Source: Nostoc sp. CHAB 5824 (GTDB lineage: Bacteria; Cyanobacteriota; Cyanobacteriia; Cyanobacteriales; Nostocaceae). Taken from it: a stretch of DNA of 64,000 bases. Every line of letters begins with the position of its first letter. The first letter of the stretch is position 1. A program made the position numbers and the translations under genes. Under the pieces are notes generated by a model. The model searched no databases, had not been told where the DNA came from, and saw only the letters and a list, made by a program, of their open reading frames with translations. Positions 24,156 to 32,176 of this stretch are shown here, in pieces. The stretch spans positions 1 to 64,000 of the forward strand of contig NZ_JAIVFT010000023.1 of the NCBI RefSeq assembly GCF_020829665.1. The letters are read 5' to 3'.

Positions 24156-26408
24156 GTGAGGGATGCGGTGAAAGGACAGCAATTATTCCATAACTTATTG
24201 CCTGGTGTGACAGCAGCAGTCTTAACAACTCAGCCTGCTTGGGCTGGTACTGTGAAACTAACTGGGGTACAACTGGCGTCTTCTCCTAGTGTTTTGACTT
24301 CTATTTATGGTCAAGACTTAGTTGTGGACATGATGAATACGCAACTGCATAACGGTGCAGATGTTAGTGTTCCAACCCTAGTACCTGCTTTCGGTTTCAC
24401 TAAAGTTAGTATGAAGCCTTTAAGTAACAATAGTATTCCAGTGTTTACGGCTGAAAATACTGTTGTGCCAATAAAACAAGTACTTAAGAAACATGAAGGT
24501 AGATTTTTCAGTTTGACATCTACCTCTAATGCTTCCCAGCAGCTAGATGTCAGCCGTTCTGCTCAAAATAACCAAAAACAGAGTAATTCAAGCACTTATG
24601 GGCAGGAATCAAAGAAGATAGTAGTTCCCAACTACACTTCAAAACCCTCTTCTGTCCAAAAAGAAATTTTGTCCCTGTCTTCTGCACAGCAGCCAGTGGT
24701 TCAAAAGGTAAATACTGTTACTCAGTTGCAAACATTTTTACAAACTTCACATACAGGTGTAGGATCAGCGAAACTTTTGTCAGCGCAAAGATGTCCACAG
24801 GAAGTAGGGAAAAGCAAAACTGATTCCTCAGCTGCTTTGCTACTGACCTCAAGCACCTGCTTACAAAAAAATGCTGCTGGGCGCGTGGCTCAGAGTAATA
24901 GCCCGATTCCGTCAGATTCGACGCCAACTCCCACTGCACCAGAAACCGTAATTCCTGCACCAGGGGGTTCAGTGCAACCTCCCACTGTTCCAGGAACCGT
25001 CACTCCTGTCCCAGAGGGTTCAGTGCAACCTTCCACTGTGCCGAGAACCGTAACTCCTGCACCAGGGGGTTCAGTGCAAATTCCCAATAACCTGATTCCT
25101 ACCTCAAATCCCCTGCAATTTCCCACTAAACCGGAGGAAGTGAGACTTGAGGGAAATCAGCCGATTACTTTGGCACAGGCTCTGGAGCTAGCACGGCGTA
25201 ATAACCGGGATTTACAGGTGTCCCTATTGGAGCTAGAACGCAATCGAGCTGCCCTACGGGAGGCGCAAGCTGCCTTATTACCCACTCTTGGTGTTAGTAC
25301 GGATATTACTCGCAGTCGGTCTGCTGGTAGTGAGCTCTCGTCTAAACTCCAAGAACAACAGACGGGTATATCATCCCCAAATGAAGCTGGTACATCTTTC
25401 TCTGGTCAAGCAGAACTGTCATATAACCTCTACAGTTCTGGGAGAGTGCAAGCTAATATCAGAGCAGCTGAAGAACAAGTACGTTTCAATGAGTTTGCTG
25501 TAGAAACTCAGTCTGAGGAAATCCGCCTGAATGTTGCTACTGAATACTACAATCTGCAACAAGCAGATGAACAAGTACGTATTGCTCAATCGGCTGTGCA
25601 AAACTCCGAGGCTAGTTTGCGTGATGCAGAAGCTTTAGAGCGAGCTGGGGTTGGTACACGGTTTGATGTGCTACGCTCTCAGGTGAATTTAGCAAATGCT
25701 CAACAAGATTTGACTAATGCTAGATCCCAACAGCAAATTGCCCGTCGTCGTTTAGCAACTCGGTTGAGTTTGCCGCAGGCAGTGAATATCAGTGCGGCTG
25801 ACCCTGTACAATTAGCTGGTCTTTGGAACCCGACGTTAGAACAAAGTATTGTGCTGGCTTTTCAAAATCGTCCTGAACTGCAACAGCAGTTGGCACAACG
25901 TAATATCAGCGAGCAACAGCGTAGGCAGGCCCTTGGGGAGCTAGGCCCTCAAGTTAGTTTGGTAGCCAGCTACAACCTACTAGATCAGTTCGATGATGGT
26001 GTCAGCATTAGTGATGGTTATTCATTGGGAGTTAGAGCAACCCTAAATTTGTATGATGGAGGAGCCGCAAGAGCAAGAGCAGATCAGTCCAGAGTTAATA
26101 TTGCGATCGCAGAAACTCAATTTGCCGAACAGCGCAACCAAATTCGCTTTCAGGTAGAACAAGCTTTTTCTACCCAGCAATCTAGTTTGGAGAACGTTCA
26201 AACCGCTAATACCGCTTTAGAACAAGCTAGGGAAGCTCTACGTTTAGCGCGTTTGCGATTCCAAGCTGGTGTAGGTACTCAAACTGATGTCATTAACTCT
26301 GAAAACGACCTCACAAGAGCTGAAGGTAATCGAGTCACAGCAATTTTGGATTACAACCGCGCTTTAGCTCAACTGCAACGGTCTGTCACCCTCAGAGCAT
26401 TACGCTAG
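24156..26408 (+). CDS. hgdD: TolC-family outer-membrane export protein HgdD
   Basis: A 750-residue outer-membrane efflux channel subunit, starting with GTG 24156 or GTG 24168. A signal peptide is seen (LLPGVTAAVLTTQPAWAG). Residues about 30-330 are a low-complexity N-terminal extension that ends in three Pro-rich repeats (TVTPAPGGSVQ type, 24939-25080). The two TolC repeats follow from about residue 335 (ITLAQALELARRNNRDLQVS). In Anabaena PCC 7120 the TolC homologue HgdD lies directly after kaiABC and exports heterocyst glycolipids and other substrates, and the same order is seen here. A hairpin terminator follows at 26441-26486. Confidence 0.9.
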   Translation: MRDAVKGQQLFHNLLPGVTAAVLTTQPAWAGTVKLTGVQLASSPSVLTSIYGQDLVVDMMNTQLHNGADVSVPTLVPAFGFTKVSMKPLSNNSIPVFTAENTVVPIKQVLKKHEGRFFSLTSTSNASQQLDVSRSAQNNQKQSNSSTYGQESKKIVVPNYTSKPSSVQKEILSLSSAQQPVVQKVNTVTQLQTFLQTSHTGVGSAKLLSAQRCPQEVGKSKTDSSAALLLTSSTCLQKNAAGRVAQSNSPIPSDSTPTPTAPETVIPAPGGSVQPPTVPGTVTPVPEGSVQPSTVPRTVTPAPGGSVQIPNNLIPTSNPLQFPTKPEEVRLEGNQPITLAQALELARRNNRDLQVSLLELERNRAALREAQAALLPTLGVSTDITRSRSAGSELSSKLQEQQTGISSPNEAGTSFSGQAELSYNLYSSGRVQANIRAAEEQVRFNEFAVETQSEEIRLNVATEYYNLQQADEQVRIAQSAVQNSEASLRDAEALERAGVGTRFDVLRSQVNLANAQQDLTNARSQQQIARRRLATRLSLPQAVNISAADPVQLAGLWNPTLEQSIVLAFQNRPELQQQLAQRNISEQQRRQALGELGPQVSLVASYNLLDQFDDGVSISDGYSLGVRATLNLYDGGAARARADQSRVNIAIAETQFAEQRNQIRFQVEQAFSTQQSSLENVQTANTALEQAREALRLARLRFQAGVGTQTDVINSENDLTRAEGNRVTAILDYNRALAQLQRSVTLRALR

Positions 26409-26440
26409 TACTGCTGACTCATCTTTCAATTAAAAATTCT

Positions 26441-26486
26441 AAAAGCCTCATTTTTCAATAATTACATTGAAGAATGAGGCTTTTTG
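26441..26486 (+). terminator. Rho-independent terminator after hgdD
   Basis: Inverted repeat AAAAGCCTCATTTTTCAAT / ATTGAAGAATGAGGCTTTTT with a short AT loop, ending in a T-run. It would end the kai-hgdD transcription unit. Confidence 0.85.
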
Positions 26487-26587
26487 GTAAAAAAACGTAT
26501 TTGTAACAGCAATTTTGTGAAATGATGTAGCATAACTGAGTGTTCGTAGTTTACCGCCGTAGGCATCGCTCGCCTTGTCAAAGACTC

Positions 26588-26965
26588 ATGACTAAAGTAA
26601 CATCTCAAGAAATTGCACAGTTTCGCTCTCAATTGGCAGATGATCCTAGCGATATGGAAGCGCTGGATTTGATTGAAGACTGTGATGGAGATTTAGAAGA
26701 TGCGGCGATGACGCTAGCTATCCGGGCAGGACAACAACCAGAAAGAGCAAATTCCGAGTGGTTAGATGCCTTGGCTAGAAAATGGCGTGTGGTCATTTGC
26801 GAACAAGAATATCGGGAAGATTTGCTTAATACTTCACCTCAAAAGATGATGGAACATCTAAAAGCAATGCCGACGTTTCCCAAGATTTTAGCAACGCCAG
26901 TTTTGATATATGTCCTCAAGCAAGGCGTGAACAATTTTTGTGAGCCGCTAGATTCGCTAAAGTGA
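26588..26965 (+). CDS. Conserved cyanobacterial hypothetical protein
   Basis: A 125-residue acidic soluble protein starting MTKVTSQEIAQFRSQLADDP. The ATG at 26588 is chosen because the upstream part of the frame (from 26540) lies in a GC-rich repeat. It contains ALDLIEDCDGDLEDAAMTLA, reminiscent of a small helical UBA-like fold, followed by WLDALARKWRVVICEQEYRE. The function is unknown. Confidence 0.65.
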   Translation: MTKVTSQEIAQFRSQLADDPSDMEALDLIEDCDGDLEDAAMTLAIRAGQQPERANSEWLDALARKWRVVICEQEYREDLLNTSPQKMMEHLKAMPTFPKILATPVLIYVLKQGVNNFCEPLDSLK

Positions 26966-26987
26966 TCAGCCCATGTATATTTAACTT

Positions 26988-27019
26988 GTGCGATGCCTGC
27001 GGCGGGCTACGCCTACGCA
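26988..27019. repeat. GC-rich interspersed repeat unit
   Basis: TGCGATGCCTGCGGCGGGCT ACGCCTACGCAG, the same unit as at 5963-5992, lies just after the hypothetical gene. Confidence 0.65.
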
Positions 27020-27098
27020 GTTTGCAGTTGAGTTTAATACAGACCTAACCCCCAGCCCCTTCCCTGCAAGGGAAGGGGAGTAAGTCCCGCTAACTCTT

Positions 27099-27126
27099 GT
27101 ACAGACGCGATTAATCGCGTCTGTAC
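27099..27126. repeat. 28-bp perfect palindrome
   Basis: The half-site GTACAGACGCGATT is followed directly by its exact reverse complement. It is preceded by a second inverted repeat CCCCTTCCCTGCAAGGGAAG (27056-27075). Such palindromes are scattered in Nostoc genomes; a protein-binding or terminator role is not evident. Confidence 0.8.
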
Positions 27127-27217
27127 TCTTAACTTCTAACCAATGCAAGATTGATTCGACCAGGACTGATACGCTGTTAATAAAGGCAAAACTTCTATTA
27201 GACAAATTGTAAAATCA

Positions 27218-27724
27218 ATGAATTACCTTGTTGCCGTATTACCAGACCGCATTCAAGCCGAAGCTGCTTACTTAGCTTTAGAAGAACAAGGCATAAACAG
27301 TACTATCCTGGGGAAAGGATATAAAACAGCTGACGAGTTTGGCTTAATTGACCCTAAAGACCAAGCCAAAAAGCAAGCACAACTGATGGCAACCTGGCTG
27401 ATACCATTCGGCTTTTTTGCAGGTTTTACATTCAGCCTCATCACTGGTTTAGATACTTTTGCCTGGGCGGGTGAAGTTGGCAATCACATCGTTGGCGGAC
27501 TGCTAGGTGCTGCTAGTGGTGCTTTGGGTGGTGTGATTGTCGGTGGCGGAGTCGGTTTACTCGTAGGTAGTGGTGATGCTTTACCTTACCGTAACCGCTT
27601 AGATGCGGGTAAATACTTAGTTGCTGTTCAAGGTTCTGAAACTCTAACTCGGCAAGCAACTCGAATCTTACGTCAGTTTGATCCAGAAAATATCCAAGGT
27701 TATGCTGACACAGGTAGTGTGTAA
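27218..27724 (+). CDS. Glycine-rich membrane protein, hypothetical
   Basis: A 168-residue protein. The N-terminal domain (LVAVLPDRIQAEAAYLALEEQG) looks like a small alpha-beta sensor-like fold. Two hydrophobic segments follow at about 65-83 and 92-122, the second very Gly-rich (GGLLGAASGALGGVIVGGGV), and a C-terminal KYLVAVQGSETLTRQATRIL domain. This layout is seen in general-stress-type membrane proteins. The function is unknown. The next gene starts 3 bp after its stop, so the two form an operon. Confidence 0.7.
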   Translation: MNYLVAVLPDRIQAEAAYLALEEQGINSTILGKGYKTADEFGLIDPKDQAKKQAQLMATWLIPFGFFAGFTFSLITGLDTFAWAGEVGNHIVGGLLGAASGALGGVIVGGGVGLLVGSGDALPYRNRLDAGKYLVAVQGSETLTRQATRILRQFDPENIQGYADTGSV

Positions 27725-27727
27725 TAA

Positions 27728-28252
27728 ATGAATCATAATTTACACATTACAACACCGCGACTTGAGTTGCTTCCCTGTTCTTTGGAGGTGGCGCAAGCCG
27801 TTGTGACAAGAAATAAATCCCAAGTAGAGAGGCTTTTGGGGGTACGGGTTCCTGATGATTGGTATGCATCTGAGGTGCTAGATTTTTTCCCAATCTATGT
27901 TCAGATGCTAATAGATGATCCTTTCCAGTTGGGTTGGGGTGTCTGGCTAATGATTTACATTACCGATTCTACTTTAATTGGCGATTTGGGATTTGGTGGC
28001 AAACCAGATCAAACAGGAACTGTAGAAATGGGTTATGAAGTACTATCAGCTTATCGCCAGCAGGGATTTGCTTTTGAAGCAGTAAAAGCACTGGTCGATT
28101 TTGCCTTTACTCAGCAAGAAATCAAGAGAATTATCGCTCATTCTCCAGACGATCATGTTGCCTCGATTCGCATTTTGGAAAAACTGGAAATGCAACAAAT
28201 TGCTAAGGATGAAAACCTGCTGAAATGGGAATTAAAGTTAGAATCAAGATAG
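27728..28252 (+). CDS. GNAT-family N-acetyltransferase (RimJ/RimL type)
   Basis: A 174-residue acetyltransferase that uses acetyl-CoA. It starts with the family's typical ITTPRLELLPCSLEVAQAVV. The acetyl-CoA binding segment is SAYRQQGFAFEAVKALVDFA, followed by RIIAHSPDDHVASIRILEKL. The substrate (a protein N-terminus or small molecule) is not evident. It is co-transcribed with the preceding membrane protein gene. Confidence 0.85.
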   Translation: MNHNLHITTPRLELLPCSLEVAQAVVTRNKSQVERLLGVRVPDDWYASEVLDFFPIYVQMLIDDPFQLGWGVWLMIYITDSTLIGDLGFGGKPDQTGTVEMGYEVLSAYRQQGFAFEAVKALVDFAFTQQEIKRIIAHSPDDHVASIRILEKLEMQQIAKDENLLKWELKLESR

Positions 28253-28296
28253 TTATACCAGATTAATTCTCAATTCATAACTCATAATTTTTAAGA

Positions 28297-29076
28297 ATGT
28301 TGCCACGAGAAGAACTTTTAAAAGGTGTTGAAAATCGAGATAGTGTAGCTCGTGTAATCGATCAAGCAGAGCAAGCCATCAAAACTTGGGAAGTGGTTTT
28401 GACTGATTTTCTCTCTCCCCCAGAATTGGCAGAAATTCAACGGGTATTTAACCGATTAACAGAAGTGCAATTAGTTGCGTGGGGTGGATATCCGCAAGCT
28501 GAACGCCAAAGAATAGCGATCGCTCGTTCGGAACTTCCCTTAGATCAATCTCAAGTCAGCCTTGTGGCTGTGGAAATTGCTGGTAATTTCCTGTTTGATA
28601 CCGCCTCTCACCGCGACTTTTTAGGCGCAATGTTGGGGACGGGAATTGTTCGTGAAAAGACGGGAGATGTTATTGTCTTGGGAGAACGAGGGGCGCAGGC
28701 GATTGTTGCACCAGAGTTGGTGGAATTTTTGGAAATGAGTCTTAAACAGGTGCGATCGGTTCCTGTGAAAACTCAGCAGATTGAGATAACTGAATTAAGG
28801 GTTCGGGAACCCAAGAAAAAAGAATTAACTACTGTGGAGGCTTCTTTGCGATTAGATGCGATCGCATCTGCCGGTTTTGGCATGTCCCGCAGCAAAATGG
28901 TTGATTTTATTGATGCTGGTGATGTCCGCGTCAATTGGAAGGAAGTTACTCAAGCTAGTTCTCAAGTCAAATCAGGCGACTTAATCGCTATTCGCTCTAA
29001 AGGACGTTTAGAAGTTGGGGAAATCGCCGTGACAAAAAAAGACCGTTACCGAGTTCAATTAACAAGATATATGTAA
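28297..29076 (+). CDS. Photosystem II S4-domain protein (YlmH-like)
   Basis: A 259-residue RNA-binding protein. The C-terminal S4 domain is visible as LRLDAIASAGFGMSRSKMVD followed by IDAGDVRVNWKEV. The N-terminal part (VVLTDFLSPPELAEIQRVFN, then VAWGGYPQAERQRIAIAR) matches the cyanobacterial and plastid group called photosystem II S4 domain protein, which is related to Bacillus YlmH. YlmH homologues act on ribosomes or tRNA; the link to photosystem II is by annotation tradition. A hairpin follows. Confidence 0.88.
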   Translation: MLPREELLKGVENRDSVARVIDQAEQAIKTWEVVLTDFLSPPELAEIQRVFNRLTEVQLVAWGGYPQAERQRIAIARSELPLDQSQVSLVAVEIAGNFLFDTASHRDFLGAMLGTGIVREKTGDVIVLGERGAQAIVAPELVEFLEMSLKQVRSVPVKTQQIEITELRVREPKKKELTTVEASLRLDAIASAGFGMSRSKMVDFIDAGDVRVNWKEVTQASSQVKSGDLIAIRSKGRLEVGEIAVTKKDRYRVQLTRYM

Positions 29077-29144
29077 GAAGTGAGGAGTGATGAGTTAATA
29101 GTTATGAGTTTTAGATTCAGCCTGTCTTTAACTCCAAACTTTAT

Positions 29145-29192
29145 CAATTTTGGATTTTGGATTTAGATAAAAATCTAAAATCCAAAATTAAA
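29145..29192 (+). terminator. Possible terminator hairpin after the S4 gene
   Basis: The arms AATTTTGGATTTT...TTTAGAT and ATCTAAAATCCAAAATT pair around an AAA loop with a small bulge. No long T-run follows, so it may instead be a plain inverted repeat. Confidence 0.45.
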
Positions 29193-29254
29193 AGGTTTAT
29201 AAGTATATACTTATACCAATTCTATGTGAGGCTGCGCTTTATTCACGTAGGGGC

Positions 29255-29335
29255 AATTCATGTAGACGCATACTCCTACGGAGAAGCAAGCTACGCAAAG
29301 CGTCTCCAAGAGTTGCGGCTAACCGCAGTCCCATA
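29255..29335. repeat. GC-rich interspersed repeat
   Basis: Contains ACTCCTACGGAGAAGCAAGC and TACGCAAAGCGTCTCCAAGA, relatives of the units at 5102 and 55930. It lies between converging genes. Confidence 0.6.
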
Positions 29336-29360
29336 GGCGCATCTTCAAAAAAAAATGGTA

Positions 29361-30137
29361 TTAGGCTTTAAAGTGTTTTGCCAACATATTCAACAGAAGT
29401 TTGCGCGGTACGAGCCGGGATAATTTGCTTCTAATTTGAGTGGTAGTATCAGAACTAATAACAGTGGGATAGCCTTTTTCCAAAGCCTCTAAAGATTCCC
29501 AAACCACTTTTTCGCAAGAATAGACTTTATCTGTACTGCTTGCTAGCGCTGGAGGAAAATTAGCTTCTGCAAAAAAGTTTGTTTCTATTGGCCCTGGACA
29601 AGTGACTAAAATACGGACACCATATTGACTATTTTCTGCCCATAACGCTTCACTAAAGCTGAGAATAAAAGCTTTACTGGCAGCATAAACAGAAAGGTAT
29701 GGTATCGGTTGAAATGCGGTAATAGAGGATACGTTAATAATACTTCCAGAACGACGTTGCCGCATCAAGGGTAGAAATTTATGGGTTAAATCTACCAATG
29801 CCAAAATGTTTAATTGTACAATTTTGACTTGTTTTTCTCCATCCGCTTCAGCAAAATCGCCATAGTAACCAAAACCAGCATTGTTGATTAATAAGTCAAT
29901 GGTTAATCCCTTTACTTTAGTGGCATCAAATACAGCAGATGCTGCATTAGGTTCTGTGAGGTCTTTAACTATAACGTCTACTTGAATTTTATGTTGTTCT
30001 TGTAGTTGTTTAGCTAATTGGCTTAGTTTCTCTTCAGAACGAGCAACGAGTACAAGATTTGTCTTGCGTGCAGCTAGTTCCTGGGCAAAAGCTTTACCAA
30101 TACCACTAGATGCACCAGTAATTAAAGCAGTTGGCAT
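29361..30137 (-). CDS. Short-chain dehydrogenase/reductase
   Basis: A 258-residue classical SDR. It has the cofactor motif TGASSGIGKAFA at the N-terminus, NNAGFGYYGDF, the catalytic Ser in INVSSITAF and the YxxxK pair in SVYAASKAF. An Arg in position 33 (LVARSEEK) suggests preference for NADPH. The C-terminal tail is basic (SRLVPRKLLLNMLAKHFKA). The substrate is unknown. It has no close partner gene. Confidence 0.9.
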   Translation of the reverse strand: MPTALITGASSGIGKAFAQELAARKTNLVLVARSEEKLSQLAKQLQEQHKIQVDVIVKDLTEPNAASAVFDATKVKGLTIDLLINNAGFGYYGDFAEADGEKQVKIVQLNILALVDLTHKFLPLMRQRRSGSIINVSSITAFQPIPYLSVYAASKAFILSFSEALWAENSQYGVRILVTCPGPIETNFFAEANFPPALASSTDKVYSCEKVVWESLEALEKGYPTVISSDTTTQIRSKLSRLVPRKLLLNMLAKHFKA

Positions 30138-30316
30138 TCTACATATTCAGATAATTTTTAAGCACCATTAAAATTTTAGCTATGCTGGTTATAAGTTTTA
30201 ACTACCTAAAGTGATATACCTAAAAGGGGAAAAGCAGTATTTAGTACTGAAATAAGGGCAATAACTACAATAATGATTTTTCTCATGGCGATTCAAATTC
30301 AAAATGGAATTGTTAA

Positions 30317-30877
30317 TTACCATTTTTCAGACCAATAGATAATTTCTGAGGCGGAACTATTAATAGCGACGCCATAACTATCTCCATGATTCCACTTGAA
30401 GCCAGGTCTACCTTTATCCTCTGTATTTAATACCAATATTTCATAAGTAGCTGGAAAAGATTCCGTTGGAGAGTCACTCGTGTAGAAAAAAGTTGTTGGC
30501 ACACCATTAGGCTGGTTTATGTGATCGTTTGTGTTACCCCCCTTATATTTTTTTTTTGCACTACTTCTGTATTGTGAAAGTAATTTTTCTATCTTTTTTG
30601 GTTGCTGTTTCAGCCTAATTTGAAAAAAACTACTTCCTTGCAAAAATTCGGGAGAGTAAACAATGCGAACGTCTTTAGCATCAGTGGGTATCTCATTAGG
30701 AAAATGTTTTACTTGATCGTTATTAGACCATAGCTGATTACGAATTTCTTTGTAACGTGATGTATCAGTTATTATTTTGGGTTCGCTAGTATTACTAAAA
30801 GTTGTTCTCAGAAAAAAGCTTCCCCCGACAATACAAAGGCTAGCTAGGGCTAGTAGAAATTGCGATCGCTTCATCAA
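30317..30877 (-). CDS. Hypothetical exported protein
   Basis: A 186-residue protein with an N-terminal signal-anchor (FLLALASLCIVGGSFF, residues 7-22). The soluble domain is basic in its middle (RLKQQPKKIEKLLSQYRSSA) and ends DSYGVAINSSASEIIYWSEK. I do not recognise the family. It is probably periplasmic. The codon just before the chosen ATG leaves two adjacent possible starts (MM). Confidence 0.6.
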   Translation of the reverse strand: MMKRSQFLLALASLCIVGGSFFLRTTFSNTSEPKIITDTSRYKEIRNQLWSNNDQVKHFPNEIPTDAKDVRIVYSPEFLQGSSFFQIRLKQQPKKIEKLLSQYRSSAKKKYKGGNTNDHINQPNGVPTTFFYTSDSPTESFPATYEILVLNTEDKGRPGFKWNHGDSYGVAINSSASEIIYWSEKW

Positions 30878-31140
30878 GTTGGGTGCGTCTAATTTTCATA
30901 GTCATATACCCAACTAATAAACTAAATTAGTACTATTGCGGATATAGCGTCAGAGATATTAACAGAAACTTTGTGTATCCAAAGGAAATTCGGGATAATT
31001 GTAAAATTACTGTGAAGTTGGTCAGTGATTACCTAGTTAAATACCGCAGGTTATCCTCCAGGAGGCTAGTACTACCTTTGTAGCTATACGAAATCAATTC
31101 CGCAGCTATCCATTTTTTTTCAATTCTTCCTGATGCAGCA
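30878..31140. other. Intergenic DNA before the hairpin array
   Basis: AT-rich, no gene recognised. The promoter of the exported-protein gene (minus strand) and possibly of the first hairpin unit (plus strand) should be here. GCAGGTTATCCTCCAGGAGG (31048-31067) contains a short palindrome, CTCCAGGAG. Confidence 0.4.
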
Positions 31141-31148
31141 AAAACTAA

Positions 31149-31220
31149 AGCGGATATATAAATAGTAGATGCACCTTAATTAAATCACAGCCCTCAGCTT
31201 TTAGTTGGGGGCTTTTTTTA
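31149..31220 (+). ncRNA. Candidate small RNA, tandem unit 1
   Basis: First of three related units. A conserved leader (AAAGCGGATATATAAATAGT, AGATGCACCTTAATTAAATC) is followed by the hairpin AGCCCTCAGC-TTTT-AGTTGGGGGCT and a run of seven T (31189-31219). No open frame. The shape is that of a short transcript ending at an intrinsic terminator on the plus strand. Transcription is not proven by sequence. Confidence 0.5.
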
Positions 31221-31288
31221 TTGATGATATTTTTTAATTTGAAATAAAATCAATTTGCTTAGAAGTCTAATTTTCCCGGATATGGCAA

Positions 31289-31365
31289 TCAATAAAGCGG
31301 ATTATTAAATGGTAGATGCACCTTAATAAATTACAGCCCTCAGCTTTTAGTTGAAGGCTTTTTTA
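31289..31365 (+). ncRNA. Candidate small RNA, tandem unit 2
   Basis: Second unit, about 140 bp after the first. The leader AAAGCGGATTATTAAATGGT AGATGCACC is nearly identical to unit 3. The hairpin AGCCCTCAGC-TTTT-AGTTGAAGGCT is followed by six T (31335-31364). The spacer before it (CCCGGATATGGCAATCA) is repeated before unit 3, so it may hold a promoter. Confidence 0.5.
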
Positions 31366-31428
31366 TTGATAATATTTTTTAAGGTGCGAATAAAATAACT
31401 TTGGACACCAGTTAAATATTCCCGGATA

Positions 31429-31510
31429 TGGCAATCAATAAAGCGGATTATTAAATGGTAGATGCACCCTAATAAATTATAGCCCCCAGCCTAAAGCTGG
31501 GGGCTTTTAT
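31429..31510 (+). ncRNA. Candidate small RNA, tandem unit 3
   Basis: Third unit, with leader AAAGCGGATTATTAAATGGT and a perfect 10-bp stem AGCCCCCAGC/GCTGGGGGCT followed by TTTTATTATTT (31481-31511). The stem sequence differs from units 1 and 2 but pairing is preserved or improved. Its end touches the stop codon of the exoD-like gene on the other strand, so the hairpin may also stop transcription from that side. Confidence 0.5.
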
Positions 31511-32142
31511 TATTTAAATATAGATGGCAGCAAACTGGGAGCTAACCATACTGCATAACCAATAAATCCAAAGAACAAGGTAATGAGGACAGTAACGCCG
31601 TAACTGATGCAAATTAATAAACCGTCAGATTCGATAGTGGCAACAGTCAAAAGTAAAATACCTACAGTGGGGATGGGATTTGTAAAGGGAATTGGTAATA
31701 TTAATAATACTGTTAACAGAGAGATGCAAAGCCCATTAATTCGCCAAACCAAAGGATTATGGGCTATTTTCGCCAATCGGGGACGGGCTATTTTCTGTAA
31801 CACTTTAGTAAGACGTCCCAAATTTTGCAAAAGTAACTGGGCAAAGGGACGAGGAAATTTATAGTTAGCGATTCTTTTCGGCAGCCAAGGCGATCGCCTC
31901 CCTAAAACCATTTGCGCTGACAACAGTAAACAAGCACCACCAAAAGGGCCAGCTAATCCCGGTGGCATAGGAAATAAAAAGGGCAAAACTAATAATGTAA
32001 TTACCAAGCAGAACCCTCGTTCTGAGGTTTCTGCCAGAATATCACCTAGAGTCAGCGGTTGTTCAGCTAGGCGTTGCAACAGGGACTTTATATCTTGAGA
32101 AAATCTCAGATGCATTTGGTGTGAGTTGATGCGAGTTCCCAC
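31510..32142 (-). CDS. ExoD-family membrane protein
   Basis: A 210-residue ExoD-like protein. It starts with the cytoplasmic block LLQRLAEQPLTLGDILAETS ERGF, followed by hydrophobic segments at about 46-68, 125-160 and 170-205 and the family block PFLFPMPPGLAGPFGGACLL. ExoD was named for an exopolysaccharide defect in rhizobia; its molecular action is unknown. It lies 34 bp after the lipid kinase gene on the same strand, probably in one transcript. Confidence 0.85.
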   Translation of the reverse strand: MGTRINSHQMHLRFSQDIKSLLQRLAEQPLTLGDILAETSERGFCLVITLLVLPFLFPMPPGLAGPFGGACLLLSAQMVLGRRSPWLPKRIANYKFPRPFAQLLLQNLGRLTKVLQKIARPRLAKIAHNPLVWRINGLCISLLTVLLILPIPFTNPIPTVGILLLTVATIESDGLLICISYGVTVLITLFFGFIGYAVWLAPSLLPSIFK

Positions 32143-32176
32143 ATTTTTAGCAGAAGGAGATGAAAGAGAATAATTC

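Noticed and set aside
31305..31462. Five-codon frame ATGGTAGATGCACCTTAA in hairpin units 2 and 3 as a leader peptide
   Set aside because: Unit 1 lacks the ATG and no ribosome-binding site precedes it, so a chance reading is more likely.
31141..31511. CRISPR array
   Set aside because: The repeated units are about 140 bp apart, each holding a hairpin and T-run. There are only three, and the spacers are themselves repeated, so this is not a CRISPR.
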